A stretch of 64,000 nucleotides of DNA from Synechococcus sp. KORDI-100 (GTDB lineage: Bacteria > Cyanobacteriota > Cyanobacteriia > PCC-6307 > Cyanobiaceae): assembly GCF_000737535.1 (NCBI RefSeq), contig NZ_CP006269.1, forward strand, positions 744,001-808,000, read 5' to 3'. A program made the translations under genes and the position numbers. The notes beneath the pieces are model-generated. The model searched no databases, was not told the origin of the DNA, and saw nothing but the letters and a program-made list of their open reading frames with translations. Of this stretch, positions 26,619-33,506 are shown piece after piece. How positions within the stretch are numbered: position 1 is the stretch's first letter; each line of letters starts with the position of its first letter.

Positions 26619-27719
26619 GTGAATCATCTCGATCCAGATTTCAAAACTCTGACATTCAGACAAAGGGAGCTGGTCCTTCGCAGTCTTTATCTTCTCACTC
26701 GTCATTCCGATTTAGAACGACCTTCCGGGTTAACGCAATTGGCGTTGATCCATGCCATTGGCAGCGCGTTGCTTGGCATTGAAATGCAACTCGAAGATGC
26801 TCATATTGATGAGTCCTCACTGGATGCACTTCAAATTGAGATTCAGGATGTTCCGATGACGATTCGGCAACGCTTGTTTCAGCTTTTCACCCTGGTTGAG
26901 CTTGTTCTGGATCCACTGCCATTGAAGGCAACGGCGACATTGCGTTTTGCGGCTGCGGTTTTAAATGTTGATGATAAATTCATCCAAGTAGCAAGAAATT
27001 ACAGCCAAGGTTCATACGCCATTGCAGCGTCTGATCTGCACCGAAAGGGTTACCTCGGTAATCCTGCATTGGTTCGAAAGGGTGGTGAGATGATGCGTTG
27101 CAATAAAACATTGCTGGATCCGTTTGAAGAGAATGAAGACGATCCAGAGCTGTTGGCTCAATGGCAGGGACTGGAGCACTGTGCCTCCGGATCCCTGGGC
27201 CGTGAAATCTGGGAGTACTACATGGGGCGCGGGTTCGTGTTCACTGGCCAGCGGGGCAGTGTGAATCCCACCATCGCTCAGCACGATTGGATACACCTGC
27301 TTGCGGACTACAGCACAACGATTGAAGGGGAGCTGGAAGTCTTTTCCTTCATTGGCTCTGCCATTCCAGATGTCAATGGTTTTTCTTTTCTTGTGGCCAT
27401 TGTCAGTCTGTTTGAAACAGGCCGGCTTGAGTCCTGGGGAGGAGGAGTTCTCAATGCAGACTGCGGACATCTCGAGATCCCAGGAATGCCAGAGCGCCTT
27501 GCTGATGCGATTCGTCGCGGCCGGATTTGTAATCGTGATGTGATGTATGGAATCGATTACTTCGATTACAAAGATCTTCCAATTGATGAAGTCCGTGAGT
27601 TGATGAATATTCCAATCAAGGACAAAAAATTGAATTCACCGGGGGTTTGGCATCCCGAGGGCATAACCGCTTATCAGAGAGAACACGGTAACCCGAAGTT
27701 TCAACCGGCCCTTGCCTGA
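26619..27719 (+). CDS. Two-domain protein with Coq4-like HDxxHx11E motif
   Basis: 366 residues, start GTG (start position uncertain). Residues about 1-140 are helical and unassigned (LVLRSLYLLTRHSDLERP, VELVLDPLPLKATATL). The C-terminal part resembles Coq4-type proteins: RGFVFTGQRGSVNPTIAQ, then HDWIH followed by 11 residues and Glu, matching the HDxxHx11E metal motif known from Coq4. The tail has a Coq4-like run of short helices (IDEVRELMNIPIKDKKLNSP). Coq4 acts in ubiquinone synthesis, but cyanobacteria make plastoquinone, so the role here is unknown. This is the first gene of the AT-richer accessory stretch. Confidence 0.65.
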   Translation: MNHLDPDFKTLTFRQRELVLRSLYLLTRHSDLERPSGLTQLALIHAIGSALLGIEMQLEDAHIDESSLDALQIEIQDVPMTIRQRLFQLFTLVELVLDPLPLKATATLRFAAAVLNVDDKFIQVARNYSQGSYAIAASDLHRKGYLGNPALVRKGGEMMRCNKTLLDPFEENEDDPELLAQWQGLEHCASGSLGREIWEYYMGRGFVFTGQRGSVNPTIAQHDWIHLLADYSTTIEGELEVFSFIGSAIPDVNGFSFLVAIVSLFETGRLESWGGGVLNADCGHLEIPGMPERLADAIRRGRICNRDVMYGIDYFDYKDLPIDEVRELMNIPIKDKKLNSPGVWHPEGITAYQREHGNPKFQPALA

Positions 27720-27771
27720 ATCATTGGCACCAAAGGAACAAAATGCCGCGTCGATACAAAGTGTTGATGCT

Positions 27772-27802
27772 TGACCCGGCTTCCGCGGGGTAGTCTAGAT
27801 TA
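27772..27802 (+). promoter_or_regulatory. Candidate sigma70-type promoter before the CMD gene
   Basis: TTGACC at 27772-27777 and TAGATT at 27797-27802 with a 19-bp spacer, 20 bp ahead of the ATG at 27823. The -35 box is good and the -10 box is plausible, but the spacer is longer than ideal. An alternative is TCTAGA with a 17-bp spacer. Confidence 0.3.
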
Positions 27803-27822
27803 AACCAACAAGCATTCTCCTG

Positions 27823-28191
27823 ATGGATCTGCACGACAACGCTGTTACCGGAGATGATGATCTGTGTAATGCGTTATCCGCCGTTAATCCTGCGTTCGGA
27901 GATTTTTGCGTTCGCGTCGCGGCCGAGGCATGGGGGAAGCCTCTTATTGATCAGAAAACAAAGGCTTTGCTGGCGGTCGCTTTGGATGTAGACAATCAAT
28001 CGTTCCATGGCCCGGGTGTACCTTTTGAGGCCCATGTCACCATGGCTCTCAAACAGGGAACCACATTTGCAGAGCTTGAGGAACTGTTGCTTTGGACATG
28101 TGTTTACTGCGGTTTCAACAAAGCTGCAGGAGCCTTTGGTCGGCTGAATGAACTCAAGGAAAAGTACAAAGATAAATTTCCTTCTGCATAA
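27823..28191 (+). CDS. Carboxymuconolactone decarboxylase (AhpD-like) family protein
   Basis: 122 residues, one CMD domain. Conserved elements are FGDFCVRVAAEAWGKPLIDQKTKALLAVAL, FEAHVTMALKQGTTFAELEELLL and the CxxC site WTCVYCGFNKA. The cysteine pair resembles AhpD peroxidase-type members rather than the true decarboxylase, but the His usually three residues after the second Cys of AhpD is a Lys here. The family role is peroxide or alkyl-hydroperoxide handling, or gamma-carboxymuconolactone decarboxylation; the substrate is unknown. A paralogue lies at 63227-63610. It is convergent with the DJ-1 gene. Confidence 0.85.
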   Translation: MDLHDNAVTGDDDLCNALSAVNPAFGDFCVRVAAEAWGKPLIDQKTKALLAVALDVDNQSFHGPGVPFEAHVTMALKQGTTFAELEELLLWTCVYCGFNKAAGAFGRLNELKEKYKDKFPSA

Positions 28192-28215
28192 ATTCCATTC
28201 AGCCAATACGCTCAA

Positions 28216-28830
28216 TCAGGATTTCTCGATCTCCTTAAGGTAAATATCAATCAGCTCGTCAGTAAAGGCAGGGTGTTTGGCAGTGATCAGGTCGCCATCC
28301 ACCACACTGCCGACTGTTCCGTCATCACCATACTGAACAAGGCCACCTGCGTTTTCAACATCGCAGAGAATGTTGTGAGCGCAAGTCACTTTTTTGCCCT
28401 CCAGCAATGTGCGGTCGGCACATAACAGCCAGAGCGAGTGGCAAATCGTTCCAACCTTCACGCCTGGCGTCGCAAAGATCTTTCTCATCAATTCAACAGC
28501 AGGAGCATCATTTGGTTTGCCTTTCTCAGGTTTAACAGTGTAACGAAGACGATCGGTGGCGTAGGCACCAATCAATAAAAATCCAACATAATCACTGGGA
28601 TTTACATCTTTTACGTCTTTCGATACGGTCAAATGTTCTTCAACCCAGCCATTGTCTGGATTGGAACCGAATTGAAGTGTGGGATTTCCCCAGAGGTTGG
28701 ATATATATTGAATATCGTATCCGGCAGCAGGGAATCGTCTGTTGAACAGTCGATATTCAGTCATATCGAAGTGGTCTTCAATGAAGACGCCGATTTTTCC
28801 CTTCGAATTACCGTGTGCGCTGAGCAACAT
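28216..28830 (-). CDS. DJ-1/PfpI-family protein
   Basis: 204 residues from MLLSAHGNSKGKIG (an ORF extension to 28887 is unlikely). Class I glutamine-amidotransferase-like fold. The acidic Glu of the site lies near KIGVFIEDHFDMTEY, and the nucleophile elbow is VGTICHSLWLLCADRTLL with Cys in T-I-C-H-S. A late segment reads LITAKHPAFTDELIDIYLKEIEKS. Family members act as glyoxalase III/deglycases, proteases or chaperones; this cannot be separated here. It is convergent with the CMD gene at 24 bp and divergent from the SnoaL-like gene. Confidence 0.85.
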   Translation of the reverse strand: MLLSAHGNSKGKIGVFIEDHFDMTEYRLFNRRFPAAGYDIQYISNLWGNPTLQFGSNPDNGWVEEHLTVSKDVKDVNPSDYVGFLLIGAYATDRLRYTVKPEKGKPNDAPAVELMRKIFATPGVKVGTICHSLWLLCADRTLLEGKKVTCAHNILCDVENAGGLVQYGDDGTVGSVVDGDLITAKHPAFTDELIDIYLKEIEKS

Positions 28831-29145
28831 GAGAGTCGAATTGCGAGAGATGCTGCATCGGCCTTTGAATGACAAGACCCCTGCCAATGAATGCTAAAGC
28901 GACCTGATAACAGGACAAGCTAAGGCTGTTATTTTTTTTATTTTCTCGCCAAATTTTTTTGGTAGTCCAGGCCAGATTCGCCCAACTCATTTTTATGGCT
29001 TCTTAATTGGTATTCCGGCAGCTGTGGCTACGCTGTTTAAGATGACGTTCTTGGTGGCAGATGTTGCCTTAACTGACGTTCTGTCAACGCTTCGATCACG
29101 GCCAAGGTTGTTGGCTGTTCAACTTGCACCTTTTCTCAACGCACA
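28831..29145. other. AT-rich divergent intergenic region
   Basis: 315 bp between the DJ-1 gene (minus) and the SnoaL-like gene (plus). It contains T-rich runs at about 28931-28950 and 28962-28971 and no reading frame with credible codon usage. It must contain the two divergent promoters. No operator symmetry is obvious by eye. Confidence 0.5.
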
Positions 29146-29715
29146 ATGGCACGTCAAAACTACTACGAAGGGCTGTCGGCGGATTATTCCCGGCCCGGTC
29201 TTGTCGAAAAAGATCACCAGGTCAAATTAATCCAGCGGTCTGAAGAGATTGGCAATCTCCAAGAAGCTGAACTGCCAGCCATTGGCCCGGATTACACGTT
29301 GGAACAGATCGAAGCTGAGAACCGTGAATTCTGGCCAACCCACTGCGAAGCACTTCGCCAGGGACGAGGCGATCTTCTAACAAAAGAATATCGTCCTGAT
29401 CTTGTTTATCACTGCCAAGATGGGCCCTATCATGGCATCAAAGAGCAGGCCCAGCGCGAAAAACATTGGTGGGCCATCATTGCTCAGCCTGGTGTCACGA
29501 TGTGTTGGCCGATCGTGCAATTCTGGGGTGAGTTCACTCACTTCGAGTGGATCTGCTTCGATGATGAGACCCATGAGCAGATTGCGAAGGGTAGTGTTTG
29601 CTGGGTGCGTCGCGGACATCGCGGTGGTTGCTATTACAAGAGCGAGCAACTCACCTTTACTCGTGATGTATTCGCATCAGATGATTTGTTGAAGTTAATC
29701 CTAACTAACGCCTGA
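29146..29715 (+). CDS. SnoaL/NTF2-like fold protein
   Basis: 189 residues. An N-terminal extension (MARQNYYEGLSADYSRPGLV) precedes an NTF2-like cone. Features are helical YTLEQIEAENREFWPTHCEALRQG, strand LTKEYRPDLVYHCQDGPYHGIKE, and sheet FEWICFDDETHEQIAKGSVCWVRRG. The His and Asp/Glu residues typical of SnoaL-like pockets are present (VYHCQDGP, THFEWICFDDE). Function is unknown; the fold is used by polyketide cyclases and small-molecule isomerases. A possible distant relative is the tandem-domain protein at 44024-44821. Confidence 0.7.
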   Translation: MARQNYYEGLSADYSRPGLVEKDHQVKLIQRSEEIGNLQEAELPAIGPDYTLEQIEAENREFWPTHCEALRQGRGDLLTKEYRPDLVYHCQDGPYHGIKEQAQREKHWWAIIAQPGVTMCWPIVQFWGEFTHFEWICFDDETHEQIAKGSVCWVRRGHRGGCYYKSEQLTFTRDVFASDDLLKLILTNA

Positions 29716-29767
29716 ACTCAAGACAGACTAAATTAAATGGTTTAAATTACCAACAAAAATATGAATT

Positions 29768-29796
29768 CAAGGGGCCTCATAGATAAAGGCCCCTTG
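29768..29796. terminator. Hairpin between convergent genes
   Basis: A perfect ten-base-pair stem CAAGGGGCCT/AGGCCCCTTG (29768-29777 and 29787-29796) lies between the SnoaL-like gene end (29715) and the TPR/oxygenase end (29807). The minus-strand side runs into AATTCATATTTTT, and the plus side has no T tract. It is probably a bidirectional transcription end. Confidence 0.55.
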
Positions 29797-29806
29797 TCAT
29801 AGCATG

Positions 29807-31219
29807 CTAGGAAAAATTAAAAGCGATACAGATGCGTTCTTCAGATATACTGGTCTGAGGAATCGTTTCGTGGGGAAGAAAGCTCGGAAACAACACAACC
29901 CTGCCAGCCTTCGGCGTGATCTTCAATGGAGATGGTGTTGAGAACATCAGGTTGCCATCAGGAGAGTCATCCGATGATGTGATCTTGTCGACGCAGAGAT
30001 AAAGCACACCACTGATCTTGGCTTCCGGGTGGATATGGCGTTTCTGATATCCCCCTTGTTTCAGGATCACAGCCCAGCCGCTGATCGATTCAGGATCCGG
30101 TTCGAGCGGGATTGGAAAGGACAGCTGTTTTGACAAATAGCCGTCAAGAGCCATTTTCAAGCTTTTGTTCAGTGCCAGTACGCACGCGGTTTGAGCTCCG
30201 GCAAGCATTTCGTGGGTTTGAAACCCGTCTCGGGTTGGTTTCCCTGCCCGGTTCCAAACCAAGCTGTCGAGTGTTCGGATCTCTTCGACCAAGGTTTTCA
30301 ACACCACATCATGCTGATCGAAAAGTTGTGATGTTTGAACCAAATGGGTTGGGCTAAAGCCTGCTGGATCACCAAATTCAGCTTGCCATTTTGACGGCAA
30401 TTCACAGATGGCTGCCGTCCAACGAATGTGATCAATCGTTTTTCGATATTGCTTCAGTCGATCAGAGGCGAGCTGCCAATGTTGGGATTCGATCGCCGCA
30501 TAGCAGGCCTCCAAAGGATTCAGGGTTGCTGACGCGCCATGTTGGGAACTGGCATCGAGTTCTTGCAGTGCCTTTTTTGCCTCTGGCGCGTGGGGCACAA
30601 GTTGCTGGCAGACAAGAAAGGCTTGGCGTGCTTCATCAACTCGCCCCAGGGTTTGAAAAAAGCGCCCGAGATTGTAGTGACCCAGAAATTGCTGGGGATG
30701 TTGTTGGATCACCTGTTGATACAGCGTTTCTGCTGTTGCGTAATCACCCTGCTCCATCTGCACAATGGCCAGATTTGTGATCAGGGATGGGTCATTGGGG
30801 TTGGCACGAAGCGCTTGCTGAAGCAGTGTTTTGGCATCCGAGAGTTGCCCTGCCCGGAGGTAGGCCTCGCTGAGAGGAAGCGAGACGTCGGGCCGTTGCA
30901 ATTGGCTGGTTTCGAGATCCTTCAGCAATCGAATCACCATGCGGTAATCAGAGATCCGGAAGGCTGATTGAGCCAACATGCTTTTCAACGGATCAGGGAG
31001 AATCGCTGGATCGCGTTTCGAAAAACTTGTTTCAAACAGCTGGATCAGCTCTCGGTCGCGCTTCTGCATCTGCAAAAGCCTGGTGATATTCAGGAAGACG
31101 CCAGGATTGTTGGGGTTCTCCTGAAGAGCTCGCCGAAAGGCCCGCTCTGCGGAGCCAAGATCTCCTCGCATGGCAGCCTCCACGCCTGCACGGTTGTGAT
31201 CTTGGCCGGCTGCTGTCAT
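29807..31219 (-). CDS. TPR protein with C-terminal 2OG-Fe(II) oxygenase-like domain
   Basis: 470 residues from MTAAGQDHNRAG. Residues about 1-240 form tetratricopeptide repeats (SAERAFRRALQENPNNPGVFLN, DAKTLLQQALRANPNDPSLITN, TAETLYQQVIQQHPQQFLGHYN). Residues about 370-470 match the 2OG-FeII_Oxy_5 type: RHIHPEAKISGVLYLCVDK, GNLMFSTPSPL, GRVVLFPSFLPHETIP and ERICIAFNFS. Candidate iron ligands are the His/His-x-Glu cluster and the distal His. The substrate is unknown; TPR-linked oxygenases often act on proteins. A perfect terminator hairpin lies 12 bp before the ATG. Confidence 0.85.
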   Translation of the reverse strand: MTAAGQDHNRAGVEAAMRGDLGSAERAFRRALQENPNNPGVFLNITRLLQMQKRDRELIQLFETSFSKRDPAILPDPLKSMLAQSAFRISDYRMVIRLLKDLETSQLQRPDVSLPLSEAYLRAGQLSDAKTLLQQALRANPNDPSLITNLAIVQMEQGDYATAETLYQQVIQQHPQQFLGHYNLGRFFQTLGRVDEARQAFLVCQQLVPHAPEAKKALQELDASSQHGASATLNPLEACYAAIESQHWQLASDRLKQYRKTIDHIRWTAAICELPSKWQAEFGDPAGFSPTHLVQTSQLFDQHDVVLKTLVEEIRTLDSLVWNRAGKPTRDGFQTHEMLAGAQTACVLALNKSLKMALDGYLSKQLSFPIPLEPDPESISGWAVILKQGGYQKRHIHPEAKISGVLYLCVDKITSSDDSPDGNLMFSTPSPLKITPKAGRVVLFPSFLPHETIPQTSISEERICIAFNFS

Positions 31220-31230
31220 GGTCGTACGGC

Positions 31231-31265
31231 AAAAAAAGGGGCCAACCACCGGAGGTGGCTGCCCC
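31231..31265 (-). terminator. Intrinsic terminator after the AGE-STAS gene
   Basis: On the minus strand GGGGCAGCCACC-TCC-GGTGGTTGGCCCC forms a strong stem, followed directly by a seven-T run (31231-31237). It lies 18 bp after the AGE-STAS stop. The T tract ends 12 bp before the start codon of the next gene on the same strand, with no Shine-Dalgarno sequence in between. Confidence 0.85.
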
Positions 31266-31282
31266 TGAGTGGTTGCTGACAA

Positions 31283-33445
31283 TCAGCCAATCACTGCAAA
31301 CTCTTCGTCGAGCTCTGCATCCTTGAGCCCCTGCGTGATCTCGGGGTTCAAACCCTTGAGTTGCAGACTGAAGTTCGCACCGCGCTGCTGCTTGGTGAAC
31401 AACAGGTAATTCCAGCCGGTGTCATCAACCGACTTGAGATTGGACATGTCGAGGATCATCCCATTCATGCCGGGAACGCGTTCGACGGCGCGCTTCAGGA
31501 AGGGAAGTTTGCACTTGGTTAGATCACCATCCAGTGTGAAGGTGCCAATGGAGTTTTCGTAATTGGTCAGTCCGGCACTGAATCCAAGCCCTGCTGGTTC
31601 AATGCGCACGCGAACTCTCACGGCTTTGTCTGTTTCAGGCAGGTTGACGATCAGTTTTTCACGATCAAAGTCGGTGTAATTCTTGTCGTCAATCCAGACT
31701 TCTGCAAGCTCGATGCTGCCAGGGGGCAGCAGGTCTGGAGCGACACGCAGCTTGTTGTCCGGCCAAGCATGGGGCTCTGGCTTGAAGAAGAAGTCCATCG
31801 GCATCTTGTTCACGAGCAGGTTGGAGTAGATCGCTGCCAGGAAACAGAGTTCGAAGGAGTGATAACCAGCCATGGAGTGGCTTCCCTTACCGCGCTCGGA
31901 TCCGAGTGAATAGGGCTGACCGTTGGCAAGAACGTTGAAGTAAACACCGCCTTGCTCATAGTCAAGGAACCAGCCGTTGTAGAAGGCGCTGCCTTCTCGG
32001 GCGAAGCGCAGATATTCAGGCTTGTCGTCATAAACGCCAGCCATGATGTAATACGCAAGGATTCCTTGTTCCTGCTGCCACCAGGCCTTGCGGTCGTGCC
32101 AAACACGGCGATAGTGCTCTTCGCCATCTTTGAGCGTCCGCTCCATCATGTCGTACCAACCACCGCGCTGGTTATCGCAACCGGCAGGGGGAATAGCATC
32201 AGCAATCTGATGGGCGAAGGTTTTGTAGCTGTCCTTCGGCATCAGGCTCTGCATCCGGGTCAGGTTCCAGGCCACCTTGAGGTTGTGACCCACAACGCAA
32301 CGGGCCTGGTGGATGCCCCACTTGAGATCATGGGTCCAGTCGTCGAAGAACTTCTCGTTCATGAACGGGCTGTAGCCGTAATCCGGGAAGTGATCGCAGA
32401 TGGTGTCGAAGGTGTCCTCAAGGAATGTGGCGTAGCCCTGCTCACCCGTCGCCAGGTAGAGATTGATCAGATAAGCCGGTGCGTGGTCGCCAACGGAGTT
32501 CCAGTTCTTCTTGGCCTTGTTCACACCCAGTGAATCCGCCTTGGGGTCGAACGTGACCGGATCCACGTGAGAGTAATAACCGCCGTATGGACCATGGTCC
32601 TTGTAGTAGCGGTTCAGGAAGGAAATGGTGTCGTCAATATCCGTCCGGATGGTTGGCGATCCTGTCAGGCGATAGGTCTGGGTGGGACCAGCCAGTGCAT
32701 AGATCTGCTCGTAGCAGGGAATGGCATTACCTCCTTCATCTCCCCCAGCCGTGGAGCCCATGTACTTACGCAGTGAGCCATCACTTTGGATGTCAATTTG
32801 GCTGTACCAGTAGCAGATCCCTTCGGATTTGTTTTGATGACGGAAATGGCGTTGCATGTACTCTGTCCCGTTGATGGACGCCTCCAGGGCACGCTCATCA
32901 CCGGTGATCATGTAAGCCGTGGCAAAGCCGTAGATCAGGCGGGAGATGGTATCCAGGTTCTGAACCCCATCCTGTTTGTCGCCTTCGGCGCTGAGGTCGG
33001 TGCGGAAGTTCTTGAAGTCGATGGTTTCCCCTTCTTCCACGGAGAATTGGGATTCCAGATAGAAGTTCAACAATTGCTGGATCTGATGAATCCACCAGTT
33101 CTGCTCCTCAATTCGTAGATCATCCTTCGTTTGACCAAACAGGAGCATGTGTTTGGCTTCAAACTTCAGCCCGCTTTCCTCGGGATAAAAAATTCCGTAG
33201 GCGTGAACGAAGCGATCCTCAACGAGTATCTGCTTTATGTCAGGAGCAACCTGGAAAGGTTCGCCAAGGTTGCGAACGATTTCGGCGTAACAAGCGTCAG
33301 TAATCTTGACTGAATAGATGCGACCGTCAGATGTTTCCAGCTCGACCATTCCCTTGCAGTCGAAAATCTCCGGGTAGGAAACGCTGCGGATGTAGCCTGC
33401 AACTAGGTCGGAGAAAGGAAAGTTGAGTTGATTGGAGGTGGTCAT
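31283..33445 (-). CDS. N-acylglucosamine 2-epimerase-like barrel fused to a STAS domain
   Basis: 720 residues, probably three parts. Residues about 1-110 are a beta-rich unassigned domain (RSVSYPEIFDCKGMVELETS). Residues about 150-590 form an AGE-type (alpha/alpha)6 barrel: NLDTISRLIYGFATAYMITGD, GGYYSHVDP, WGIHQARCVVGHNLKVAWNL, WHDRKAWWQQEQGILAYYIM and GGVYFNVLANG. The H-x-x-x-A-W and WWQQ-E type residues of AGE enzymes are present. Residues about 625-720 are a STAS domain (MILDMSNLKSVDDTGWNYLLF), with Thr676 aligned to the SpoIIAA phospho-serine. No secretion signal is seen. The fusion is unusual; sugar substrate and regulation are unknown. It is downstream of glgX on the same strand. Confidence 0.8.
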   Translation of the reverse strand: MTTSNQLNFPFSDLVAGYIRSVSYPEIFDCKGMVELETSDGRIYSVKITDACYAEIVRNLGEPFQVAPDIKQILVEDRFVHAYGIFYPEESGLKFEAKHMLLFGQTKDDLRIEEQNWWIHQIQQLLNFYLESQFSVEEGETIDFKNFRTDLSAEGDKQDGVQNLDTISRLIYGFATAYMITGDERALEASINGTEYMQRHFRHQNKSEGICYWYSQIDIQSDGSLRKYMGSTAGGDEGGNAIPCYEQIYALAGPTQTYRLTGSPTIRTDIDDTISFLNRYYKDHGPYGGYYSHVDPVTFDPKADSLGVNKAKKNWNSVGDHAPAYLINLYLATGEQGYATFLEDTFDTICDHFPDYGYSPFMNEKFFDDWTHDLKWGIHQARCVVGHNLKVAWNLTRMQSLMPKDSYKTFAHQIADAIPPAGCDNQRGGWYDMMERTLKDGEEHYRRVWHDRKAWWQQEQGILAYYIMAGVYDDKPEYLRFAREGSAFYNGWFLDYEQGGVYFNVLANGQPYSLGSERGKGSHSMAGYHSFELCFLAAIYSNLLVNKMPMDFFFKPEPHAWPDNKLRVAPDLLPPGSIELAEVWIDDKNYTDFDREKLIVNLPETDKAVRVRVRIEPAGLGFSAGLTNYENSIGTFTLDGDLTKCKLPFLKRAVERVPGMNGMILDMSNLKSVDDTGWNYLLFTKQQRGANFSLQLKGLNPEITQGLKDAELDEEFAVIG

Positions 33446-33506
33446 TGGAAGTGGAGATGCGTGGGAGAAATATCAGAGAAAAGAAATTTAGAGTGTCAGG
33501 ATGAAG

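Noticed and set aside
29024-29230. 68-residue plus-strand frame before the SnoaL-like gene
   Set aside because: Overlaps the start of the real gene at 29146 in another frame, has no domain, and sits in the AT-rich intergenic region.
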